Source: Anaerolineales bacterium (lineage in GTDB: Bacteria > Chloroflexota > Anaerolineae > Anaerolineales > Villigracilaceae). From it: a DNA stretch of 8,256 bases. Below, in pieces: positions 1 to 5,806 of this stretch. Numbering within the stretch: the stretch's first letter is position 1; each line of letters begins with the position of its first letter. The DNA lies in the NCBI GenBank assembly GCA_015489255.1, contig WGAD01000227.1, forward strand, positions 1 to 8,256, read 5' to 3'. The notes under the pieces were generated by a model, which ran no database searches, was not told the origin of the DNA, and saw only the letters and a program-made list of their open reading frames with translations. The position numbers and the translations under genes are program-made.

Positions 1-23
1 CGTGCTATTTCAAGGGTTTGGGA

Positions 24-70
24 TGATGTCGCGCGAATTCTATAGCTTGGGGTGATTTGACTCCGCCCCC
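24..70 (+). repeat. Left copy of 47-bp direct repeat with REP-like hairpin
   Basis: This stretch aligns without gaps to 909-955 (constant offset 885): 39 of 47 positions match. Both copies contain GATGTCGCG, AATTC, AGCTTGGGGT and CTCCG-CCCC blocks. The right-hand half can fold through GGGG (49-52) pairing with CCCC (67-70). The end TTTGACTCCG-CCCC resembles short hairpin elements (REP-like, often linked to Y1 REP-associated transposases) that I know from proteobacterial intergenic regions; that family link is from memory and not tested. The two copies bracket the toxin-antitoxin genes in the same orientation. Confidence 0.75.
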
Positions 71-98
71 TGGGTTTCCTTGGTTTAGTGTTTTCACT

Positions 99-104
99 TA
101 TTAT
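99..104 (+). promoter_or_regulatory. Candidate -10 box of the toxin-antitoxin operon
   Basis: TATTAT matches the sigma-70 -10 consensus at five of six positions and lies 22 bp before the tumE-like ATG. No convincing -35 hexamer is present; TTTCCT at 75-80 has a suitable 18-bp spacing but a poor match. The box overlaps the palindrome at 102-116, which suits repression by the antitoxin. No clear Shine-Dalgarno sequence precedes the ATG at 127, so the mRNA leader would be short and weakly translated. This is a motif-based inference. Confidence 0.35.
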
Positions 105-116
105 CATCTGATGATA
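102..116. promoter_or_regulatory. Palindromic operator candidate
   Basis: TATCATC-T-GATGATA is a perfect 7-bp inverted repeat around one central base. It overlaps the candidate -10 box and ends 10 bp before the start of the toxin gene. The downstream gene encodes a winged-helix DNA-binding antitoxin, and such antitoxins commonly repress their own operon by binding a palindrome over the promoter. The inverted repeat is seen directly; its role as the antitoxin operator is inferred. Confidence 0.5.
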
Positions 117-126
117 GTATTTAGTC

Positions 127-486
127 ATGCACAAGGATGGCATAAGCAATTTACTTGAACTGCACGGAGTCATTATCGATCAAGGCGATGGCTACTGGAT
201 AAAGATTGATGCCTGGAGGGTACCTGAAACCCCAAGCATCCCGCATGGCATCCGCTACTCCCTGAGCCTGCATTCGCCTTCAGGAATCCGCTTGATGGGC
301 TATGACAATGCTCATGCGGTCAAGCCGCCGAAGAAATTCAAATACGCGGGTGACCGTTTGCCTTATGACCACCGGCATCGTCATTCAAGAGACAAGGGCG
401 TACCCTATCATTTTCAAAACGCCTATCAACTCATGGAAGATTTTTTCAAAGAGGTTGACCTGGTTCTGAAGGAGCTGCAGAAATGA
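127..486 (+). CDS. tumE: TumE-family (DUF6516) toxin of a toxin-antitoxin system
   Basis: Predicted 119-aa soluble protein, normal for the TumE/DUF6516 family, the toxin component of TumE-TumA type modules. Family hallmarks visible: WRVPETP near residues 30-35, GIRYSLSLH around 42-50, the MGYDNAHAVKPPKK segment around 57-70 and the histidine-rich YDHRHRH near 79-85, then a C-terminal helix (residues ~100-118). Its exact biochemical target is not settled to my knowledge; the conserved D/H-rich core suggests a nuclease-like active site, but that is inference. The stop overlaps the next start by four bases (ATGA, 483-486), so toxin and antitoxin are translationally coupled, with the toxin first. 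The gene is visibly more AT-rich than the tra genes, which fits separate acquisition. No good Shine-Dalgarno precedes the ATG, but no better start exists. Confidence 0.8.
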   Translation: MHKDGISNLLELHGVIIDQGDGYWIKIDAWRVPETPSIPHGIRYSLSLHSPSGIRLMGYDNAHAVKPPKKFKYAGDRLPYDHRHRHSRDKGVPYHFQNAYQLMEDFFKEVDLVLKELQK

Positions 487-863
487 AGGTTCTTATTGGC
501 GTCATGCCACAGCACAAAATCCGCAAACGGATGCTGGCCATTGCCAGCGGCCGTTACAGGCCCCGAAAAAACGAACCGAAAATCTGGTTTGCCTCCATGC
601 GCTCCCTGGCCGAGGTGCTCAGCGACGACAACCAGGCTCTGTTGCGGATCATTCAGGAGAAAAAACCAAGTGCCATTGTGGAACTGGCAAGAATGACCGG
701 ACGCCAGACCAGCAATCTTTCACGCACCTTGCATACCCTGTCCCATTATGGGCTGGTGGAGTTGCATAAGGACGGCCGGCGGGTCAGGCCGGTGGTCAAG
801 AATACCGATTTTCAAATCATCATTTCGCCACAGCCCTTGACGGAGCAGGAACAGGCGGCCTGA
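483..863 (+). CDS. tumA: TumA-like winged-helix antitoxin / transcriptional regulator
   Basis: Predicted 126-aa DNA-binding protein matching the HVO_A0114-type family that pairs with TumE toxins. The N-terminal MKVLIGVMP and the KIWFASMRSLAEVLSDDN segment (about residues 33-50) are typical of the family. Residues ~54-92 form the winged helix-turn-helix: ALLRIIQEKKPSAIVELA, then the recognition part TGRQTSNLSRTLHTLSHYGL, then a basic wing KDGRRVRP. The last 25 residues are likely the toxin-contact tail. AAGGAG at 469-474, inside the toxin gene, sits 8 bp before the ATG and gives it its own strong ribosome binding site, so antitoxin can be made in excess. It probably neutralises the tumE product and represses the operon through the palindrome at 102-116. 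Confidence 0.8.
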   Translation: MKVLIGVMPQHKIRKRMLAIASGRYRPRKNEPKIWFASMRSLAEVLSDDNQALLRIIQEKKPSAIVELARMTGRQTSNLSRTLHTLSHYGLVELHKDGRRVRPVVKNTDFQIIISPQPLTEQEQAA

Positions 864-902
864 CAAATGTGAGGCTATGCGGTGTGAGGGGGCGGGGGCA
901 AA

Positions 903-1262
903 TCAGGGTGATGTCGCGAAAATTCGAGAGCTTGGGGTAGTTTGGCTCCGACCCCGAGGACCCAACAACCCCACCCAGGTGATTTTCCGCGTCATGTGAA
1001 AAATCGGCTCGGCGTTTTGTTTGACATAGGAAAAACCGCCAACGCCATAGCCGGCGTTCATGGTGAGCGTGGCGGGTTTTTCCACGGCGTCGTTCCCAAA
1101 ACGCGCGGGCCAAAGCCCCATGGTGAGCGCGGACAGCATGCCGGTGGCCACCGGATGGCTGACCTGCCAGGACGACACGATGCGGTCATCGCCGAGCCCG
1201 GGCGCGCTGGTGGCGAACGCCATGGCCGGGAGCAGGAGCAGCAAAATGAAAACAATGCGCAT
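903..1262 (-). CDS. Hypothetical small secreted protein, probably 3'-truncated
   Basis: I do not recognise this protein. It reads 119 aa from the ATG at 1262, with a textbook signal peptide: MRIV, a hydrophobic core FILLLLLPAM, and a likely cleavage after AFA (residues 15-17). The mature part (SSWQVSHPVATGML, MNAGYGVGGFSYV) has no cysteines and no further membrane segment. Residues 103-119 are encoded by the repeat copy 909-955 and its edge, so the natural C-terminus was probably lost when the repeat-flanked cassette arrived, or the ORF is a remnant. The frame is open upstream to an ATG at 1361, but that start would bury the signal peptide and has no ribosome binding site; the 1262 start also lacks a clear one. 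The export signal is the main reason to think it real. It lies downstream of traG on the same strand, beyond the convergent gene 1629-2087. Confidence 0.45.
   Translation of the reverse strand: MRIVFILLLLLPAMAFATSAPGLGDDRIVSSWQVSHPVATGMLSALTMGLWPARFGNDAVEKPATLTMNAGYGVGGFSYVKQNAEPIFHMTRKITWVGLLGPRGRSQTTPSSRIFATSP
909..955 (+). repeat. Right copy of 47-bp direct repeat with REP-like hairpin
   Basis: Partner of the repeat at 24-70, same orientation, 39/47 identical. The hairpin is better preserved here: GGGGT (934-938) pairs with ACCCC (951-955). A second small stem, CGAA (917-920) with TTCG (923-926), precedes it. The copy lies just after the antitoxin stop and at the 3' end of the minus-strand ORF 903-1262, supplying that ORF's last 17 codons and stop. 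The eight differences between the copies argue against a very recent duplication. Confidence 0.75.
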
Positions 1263-1335
1263 GGGCAACAGTCCGTATTCCAAGATTGGAGACGATTCTA
1301 GCGGGATGCCGGGGGCCAAAAAGAATCCTAAACGT

Positions 1336-1352
1336 CGAAAAACGGCGTTTTC
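1336..1352 (-). repeat. A-tract element shared with the traF-traH gap
   Basis: This 17-mer (CGAAAAACGGCGTTTTC) matches 7445-7461 with one difference and has the same orientation relative to minus-strand genes. It has short GAAAA/TTTTC arms. It lies 74 bp upstream of the secreted ORF's ATG at 1262, as the other copy lies upstream of traH. A shared regulatory site is possible; a chance match of an A-rich motif cannot be excluded. Confidence 0.3.
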
Positions 1353-1428
1353 CTCATTCATTTCGTAAAAAAAGTTGTCGCCGCCAGGTGCGGCTCGTCC
1401 CGCCCTGCCCTTTCAAATCAGTAAGGAT

Positions 1429-1450
1429 GCGCCATGGCGGCCATGTGCGC
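1429..1450. promoter_or_regulatory. Imperfect palindrome, operator candidate
   Basis: GCGC-CATGGC, one spacer G, GCCATG, one bulged T, then GCGC: ten-base arms complementary except for a single unpaired T at 1446. It lies roughly midway between the two divergent start codons (1262 and 1629), where a regulator of both genes would be expected to bind. It overlaps two of the TGCGCCA motifs. The symmetry is seen directly; the regulatory role is inferred. Confidence 0.4.
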
Positions 1451-1460
1451 CAAACAGGTG
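1445..1460 (+). repeat. 16-bp direct repeat, copy 1
   Basis: GTGCGCCAAACAGGTG matches 1502-1517 (GTGCGCCAAAAAAGTG) at 14 of 16 positions, 57 bp apart. Both copies lie upstream of the membrane-protein gene at 1629. They could be binding sites for a regulator, but short similar runs can also arise by chance. Confidence 0.4.
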
Positions 1461-1501
1461 CATTCCGTCTGATTTCTGTCGTATCCCGAACGATTCTGGA
1501 G

Positions 1502-1517
1502 GTGCGCCAAAAAAGTG
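1502..1517 (+). repeat. 16-bp direct repeat, copy 2
   Basis: Second copy of the 14/16-matching repeat at 1445-1460. It immediately abuts and overlaps by one base the GATAAT at 1517-1522, a possible -10 element for the gene at 1629, so a protein bound here could affect transcription of that gene. Confidence 0.4.
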
Positions 1518-1614
1518 ATAATTTCGGCATCAATGCCCTCACGAATGAATTAAAATCGGAAATAGGGGTCTACCCGGATAAGGCCACAAGATGTTGTGGT
1601 GAGGAAAAACAACA

Positions 1615-1620
1615 AAGGAG
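1615..1620 (+). promoter_or_regulatory. Shine-Dalgarno site of the 1629 gene
   Basis: AAGGAG lies 8 bp before the ATG at 1629 in an A-rich, open context (AACAAAGGAGAATAAAAA). It is the strongest argument that the otherwise unrecognised ORF 1629-2087 is a translated gene and fixes its start. GTTGT (about 1594-1598) and ACAAC (about 1609-1613) just upstream could form a weak stem next to it. Confidence 0.7.
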
Positions 1621-1628
1621 AATAAAAA

Positions 1629-2087
1629 ATGTGGTACCTGATTGGACTGGCGGCGGGCATTGTATTGGTCACCCTGGCGCTGGTGATTCGTGACCAGAAA
1701 CGCCAAGCGCAAAACGCGGCTTTGGCGGCGACTGGCGCGGAAGTGGTGGAACCGGCCGCCGGCCTTTGGCAAAACTACCCGGTGAAAACCACCCTGGCGC
1801 TGCTGGTGCTGCTGGCCACGGGGCTGGTGCTCTTTCGCGCGGTCATCATCGAGGTCCCGGGCACCGTTACCCTGTTTGCCGGACTGGCGAACCTGGGCGC
1901 CTGGCTGGCTCTGGCGGCCATGCGTGCCTACCCGCCCGAGGAGGCGGAGGAAGGGATTGTGGTGGATGAGGGAGGGTATTATGAGGAGGATAGGGAGAGT
2001 TTGGCCTATAGTTTTGCTCACCCGTTCGAAATGACCATGTATAACATGAGTTGTAACGAAGCATCTCCTTGGTATGATGGCGATTAA
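1629..2087 (+). CDS. Unrecognised three-helix inner-membrane protein, entry-exclusion candidate
   Basis: I do not recognise the family. The 152-aa product has three likely transmembrane helices (residues ~3-20, ~54-74 and ~78-98), a basic/polar loop RDQKRQAQN after the first, and an acidic tail starting PPEEAEEG (102-109) and continuing VVDEGGYYEEDRE. It has a strong ribosome binding site at 1615-1620. It is transcribed toward the 3' end of traG, 38 bp from the traG stop. SXT/R391-type elements carry eex, a roughly 140-aa inner-membrane entry-exclusion protein that acts with TraG of the incoming donor, just past traG. Size, membrane nature and location fit that role, but the orientation is opposite and I cannot show homology. 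The final ~30 residues (from about SLAYSFAHPF) come from visibly more AT-rich DNA, so the tail may have been replaced. Confidence 0.65.
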   Translation: MWYLIGLAAGIVLVTLALVIRDQKRQAQNAALAATGAEVVEPAAGLWQNYPVKTTLALLVLLATGLVLFRAVIIEVPGTVTLFAGLANLGAWLALAAMRAYPPEEAEEGIVVDEGGYYEEDRESLAYSFAHPFEMTMYNMSCNEASPWYDGD

Positions 2088-2125
2088 CCCCATTGGGGAA
2101 ACGGGAAGCACCTGTCTACCCCTCA

Positions 2126-5100
2126 TCAATTCGTCGGCGTCGGCGGCTTTGACAGCGACAGGGGATTGAACAGCCACCCTTCCTCCGGGGTGTCGCGCGT
2201 TGCCCCCATGGGCTCCGACCCGTGGCTCATCACCTCGTAGATTTTGTCATAGCCTTGCCATGCGCTGACGCCGGGTGTGCCGTTGCGTTCCATGGAGATC
2301 TTGTGCGCCAGCAGCCAGCCGCGAAGCGCCTCACTGTGCCGGGCGTTGGCATCGGGGCCGCTGAAGTCCTTCAGTTGGGGACGCAGCTTCTGCAGGGTGT
2401 TCTCCTGGTCCGTCCAGGGCAGATTGCCGTTTTCGTAGGCGGCCATGCGGGTCGCCACATAGGTCTTGGCGCCCAGCCCGGACAATCCCATCAGGTTGGC
2501 CTCGTGGCGGTAGCTCTGCTGTAGCACCTCTTTGGGACTGGGCCGGTCGCCGGCGGCGTTGAGCAGCTCGGTGCGGAACGCCTTGGCGTCCGCGATCTCC
2601 TGCTCCAAAGACGCCTTTTCCTGAATGAGGTCGGTTTTCTCACTGTCCCCCAGGCCGAACCACGTTGGCTCCGTGGACGCCTTGGGGATCTGGGCGTTGA
2701 CCTCCTCGAGACGTTTCTCCAGACCGGCAATCACCTCGGATTCGTGAGCAGCCAGGCGTTTGTTAAACTTGGCCCCAAGCTGGTCCCAGGCATAACCGAC
2801 GGACGCACCACTGGTGCGGAGTTGGGTCACCTGCTCCTGAAATTCATCCGACATGCTGGCGGCCTTCTCGACGGCAGCCGCGAAATAGCTGTTTTCCCAT
2901 TGGGCGTTGAACGCGTATTTCCGCGCGTTGTATTTGCGGTGATGACCGCTGTACTTGTATTGTCCTTCGGCTTCATTGCCGCCGTCGACATAGCGATTAA
3001 ACGCCGGGGCCTGCGCGTCTTCAAAGGCCTTCTCGGGAAATGGCAACCGACTCATGGCATCATTGGTGCGCGCTTGGCCATCGGCATAAAGCGTGCCCGG
3101 GCCTCGGCCCTGGCTGTCGAGCAGCTGCCCCGCCCTGCCGGATTTTTCCGGCCCGCGCACGGCCTGCCCCTCGGCCATGCGGTCGCCATGGGTCTGGAGA
3201 AAATCTTTCCCGGGTCCCTGCCCGATATAGTCCTGCAGCATGGCGCCCTTTTCCTGGTTCAGCAGGTTGGCGAACCGTACGGAAGCCCCATTGCTGCCGA
3301 AATCCAGCCAGGTCCTGAAGCCTGCCAGGGATTCGGCCTGGGAAGGAGTCAACAGGGGATCCTGGCGCTGAATGGCATCAAGATGGCGATAATATTGCTC
3401 ATTGAAATCGTGATTCAGTGCATTCTCCTGCTGGGCATCGATGAATCCCTGCTGTCGCGCCGCCTGCGTCAAGCCGCGGAAACGGTCGGGATTCCAGCCC
3501 GTCTGGACCGGCCGCCCCTGCTGCCAGCCGGCATAGATCATTTTGGCGTAATTGCCGCCGGTGGTCCGCTCATAGGCGTTCAGCGTGTTGGCCGTTTTCT
3601 CCAGGCGTTTCTGTTCCGTGCGGGCCTCCTCGAGCTGGTCGGAATAGCTTTCCACATCCCGGGCCTCCTGTTCGAACGAGGCGTTCTCCGACGTGGCCGC
3701 CGCCCGTGTCAGCTGCGCCGCGTCGCCAAAGGTCAGGGAACCGCTTCGTACATGCTGAAGATCCACGCTCCCCTCCTTGCTTGTCGCCTCGATCCAGTCG
3801 TGGGCGATATCGGCGGCTTCTTTTGTTCCTATGTCCAATCCGAAGCCTCCATTGGCCAAATCGTCCGTCATTTGGTTCTGAAGCTGTTCTCTTCTTTCGG
3901 CACCAGCTTTTCCTTTACCCGTTTTCGCAGATAAACCGGCCATTCCCTTAAAATACGCCGTCAAATCCGCTTTCTTCGCATCCGACAACCGGGAGCTGCC
4001 GCCCACGCGGTCGAGGATGGCGCTCTGCACCGAGTGCATGTCCTGACCGGTGATCGTCTGGGTGCCGCCACCGGTGGTGGTGTAGCTGGCGCCGATGCCC
4101 TGTTTCGATACGCGCGACCCCACGGCCTGCACGGCGGCCATGCGTTTTTGTGTCAACTGGGCCACCCGCTGCTTGGCGGCGCTCACCTGGGTGGAGAGGG
4201 TCTTGCGCATTTGCCCACTGCCCATATAGGCCTCGGTGATTGCTGACGGGTCACCAATACCGGCACCGGATACCCACGGACGGTTGTGGCCGACATTCCG
4301 TCCGGCATTGGTGTGCTTGACCCCCGACCATTCACTCAACGGATCCACCTTACGCAGTTTCGGCGCCGCGCCGGACGGGTCGGCCTTGCTGGCCGCGGAT
4401 CGTCCCACCCCATTGGCGACGTTGCTCATGGCATAGGCGCCGGCGCTGAGAAGCGCCAGGGTGATCATGGGCGTGGCCGCCATGACCTCCGAGGCCACCA
4501 TGAGCTTGGTGGACACGATGTCGTAAAAATGCACCGGGTTGAAGGCGCCCTGGCCGACGCCCCATCTGAAGTTCTGGAACGCGCTCCGGGTCTGCTCCAT
4601 GATGACGTAGTTGATGAGCAGCGCGGCGGGCATCCAGGACTGGATCCAGAAGCCGAACAGGGCGTATTTCAGGATGATGGAGATGCCGGCAAGCCCTGTG
4701 GCCACCGCCACGACGATGACGATGGGCGACAGGCCGTAGAACAGGTAGGTGAGGATGTTCATCAGCGGCACCATGATCTTCTGGAAGATCGAGGCCTGCA
4801 TGGCCGCATCGATCTTGGCGGTTTCGCCGGCCTCCGTCATGGAGGTGATGCATTCCTGGAAGGCCAGCTCGTCCGCGGCCGAACCGCAGCCCATGGCGCC
4901 GACGGACCACTGGTGAAACAGCAGGTCCTGCATGAAGGAACGCGCCTCTGTGGCGGACATGCCGGTGCCGTCCTGAACCGACTGGGCGACATCGCTGAAC
5001 TCGTATTTTTTCGTCAGGAGCGAGGAGTAAGCCAGCCCGGTGGGCGCGGCGATGGCGGCGTTGAGATCGGCGGAAGCCTGGTCGTTCACATCGTTCATGT

Positions 5101-5806
5101 AATCGTTCAGCTCGCCCCGCAGGAAATTGGCGGCCATGGCGCAGCTGATGCCCACGCCGTCGGGGTTGGCGTCGGTCTGATAGGTGATGGGCCCGCCCGC
5201 GGGATCGTAGTGGTCGAGAAAATAGTCCATCTTGCCCGTGGCCGAGTCATAGGTGACCGTGGGGTTGGCCAACTGGGCGCAGTTGGCCATGTATCGCGCC
5301 AGGTCCGAGAAGAAAAACACGTTCTTGGGGGTCACGATGATCTTTCGCAAGGACAGCATCAGCTGCAGATCCGATGCAAAGCCGTCCTGGTACATGGTCG
5401 AGGTGGACCCGACGGGGCTGAACACCGTATCGAACTGGTCCGCCATCTTCTTGGCCACCGAACTGCCCAGTGACGCCACCATGGCGATGCCCAGGGGCGT
5501 GTCGCCCACCACGGCCGTATCCCCCGAGAACACGTCCTGGATGATCAGATCCGTGCGCGGCACCGTCATGACCACATAGATGAGGAAGGCCAGCAACACC
5601 GGGCCGAAGTTCAGCCGCTGGTGGACGAACCAGGCCAGTATGGAGCCCCACAGGGTCAGCATGATGCCGAAGGTGAAAAAGCCGCCGGCATTGTAATCCG
5701 CGCCCTCGGCGGAATACCAGCCGGACGAGTTGAAGACCATGTTCATGCCTTCGATGACCTTTCGGGCGGTTTCGACATCGCCATAGACGAAGATTTCGGC
5801 ACTCAT
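2126..5806 (-). CDS. traG: TraG, F-type mating-pair formation/stabilisation protein
   Basis: Predicted 1226-aa inner-membrane protein that takes part in pilus assembly and stabilises mating aggregates. The N-terminal TraG_N region (residues ~1-465) shows helices at ~42-60 and ~66-82, a periplasmic loop of about 260 residues, then helices at ~345-373, ~375-398 and ~443-462. The rest is a long hydrophilic domain of about 760 residues with charged heptad-like helices near 712-745 (SYSDQLEEARTEQKRLEKT) and 1020-1080. Four cysteines (176, 222, 307, 319) all lie in the periplasmic loop. It is far longer than F TraG (~938 aa) and close to SXT/IncA/C TraG (~1190 aa, from memory). The start overlaps the traH stop (ATGA, 5803-5806), with GGAGG at 5818-5814, 7 bp upstream. 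It ends with tandem TGA TGA stops. In the F and SXT systems the C-terminal part carries entry-exclusion specificity. Confidence 0.92.
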   Translation of the reverse strand: MSAEIFVYGDVETARKVIEGMNMVFNSSGWYSAEGADYNAGGFFTFGIMLTLWGSILAWFVHQRLNFGPVLLAFLIYVVMTVPRTDLIIQDVFSGDTAVVGDTPLGIAMVASLGSSVAKKMADQFDTVFSPVGSTSTMYQDGFASDLQLMLSLRKIIVTPKNVFFFSDLARYMANCAQLANPTVTYDSATGKMDYFLDHYDPAGGPITYQTDANPDGVGISCAMAANFLRGELNDYMNDVNDQASADLNAAIAAPTGLAYSSLLTKKYEFSDVAQSVQDGTGMSATEARSFMQDLLFHQWSVGAMGCGSAADELAFQECITSMTEAGETAKIDAAMQASIFQKIMVPLMNILTYLFYGLSPIVIVVAVATGLAGISIILKYALFGFWIQSWMPAALLINYVIMEQTRSAFQNFRWGVGQGAFNPVHFYDIVSTKLMVASEVMAATPMITLALLSAGAYAMSNVANGVGRSAASKADPSGAAPKLRKVDPLSEWSGVKHTNAGRNVGHNRPWVSGAGIGDPSAITEAYMGSGQMRKTLSTQVSAAKQRVAQLTQKRMAAVQAVGSRVSKQGIGASYTTTGGGTQTITGQDMHSVQSAILDRVGGSSRLSDAKKADLTAYFKGMAGLSAKTGKGKAGAERREQLQNQMTDDLANGGFGLDIGTKEAADIAHDWIEATSKEGSVDLQHVRSGSLTFGDAAQLTRAAATSENASFEQEARDVESYSDQLEEARTEQKRLEKTANTLNAYERTTGGNYAKMIYAGWQQGRPVQTGWNPDRFRGLTQAARQQGFIDAQQENALNHDFNEQYYRHLDAIQRQDPLLTPSQAESLAGFRTWLDFGSNGASVRFANLLNQEKGAMLQDYIGQGPGKDFLQTHGDRMAEGQAVRGPEKSGRAGQLLDSQGRGPGTLYADGQARTNDAMSRLPFPEKAFEDAQAPAFNRYVDGGNEAEGQYKYSGHHRKYNARKYAFNAQWENSYFAAAVEKAASMSDEFQEQVTQLRTSGASVGYAWDQLGAKFNKRLAAHESEVIAGLEKRLEEVNAQIPKASTEPTWFGLGDSEKTDLIQEKASLEQEIADAKAFRTELLNAAGDRPSPKEVLQQSYRHEANLMGLSGLGAKTYVATRMAAYENGNLPWTDQENTLQKLRPQLKDFSGPDANARHSEALRGWLLAHKISMERNGTPGVSAWQGYDKIYEVMSHGSEPMGATRDTPEEGWLFNPLSLSKPPTPTN

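Larger units (their letters stand above)
1263..1628. promoter_or_regulatory. Divergent intergenic region (366 bp)
   Basis: This non-coding stretch separates two divergently oriented ORFs. It contains a 17-bp A-tract element (1336-1352) that recurs upstream of traH, an inverted repeat at 1429-1450, three TGCGCCA motifs (1428-1434, 1446-1452, 1503-1509), and AT-rich possible -10 boxes for the plus-strand gene (GATAAT 1517-1522; TAAAAT 1551-1556). TAGAAT on the minus strand (1300-1295) is a possible -10 for the secreted ORF. None has a good -35 partner. I see no convincing gene here; the ORFs that can be read through it lack starts, ribosome binding sites or protein-like composition. Confidence 0.4.

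Noticed and set aside
857..876. GCCTGACAAATGTGAGGC hairpin at the antitoxin stop as a terminator
   Set aside because: Short stem with an internal mismatch and no following T-run.
883..908. G-rich run after the antitoxin gene as a G-quadruplex
   Set aside because: Only three runs of three or more G are present (GGGGG, GGGGG, GGG), so a canonical four-run quadruplex is not formed.
942..1368. Plus-strand open frames opposite the secreted ORF
   Set aside because: They lack protein-like composition and ribosome binding sites, while the minus-strand frame has a signal peptide.
2086..2101. CCCC-ATT-GGGG between the convergent genes as a bidirectional terminator
   Set aside because: The stem is only four base pairs with a three-base loop, and no T-run follows on either strand.
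1539..2177. Minus-strand open frame (212 aa) overlapping the membrane-protein gene and the end of traG
   Set aside because: Glutamine/arginine/histidine-rich shadow composition, no start signal. The plus-strand 1629-2087 frame has a strong Shine-Dalgarno and credible membrane helices.
2744..3934. Long plus-strand open frame (396 aa) inside traG
   Set aside because: It is antisense to traG, whose family identity, coupled start and GGAGG site are clear. The translated product has low-complexity, shadow-like composition and no recognisable domain.
4286..5473. Long plus-strand open frame (395 aa) opposite the TraG membrane region
   Set aside because: The product is dominated by G, H, R and D repeats typical of the antisense of GC-rich coding DNA, and no ribosome binding site or family was seen.
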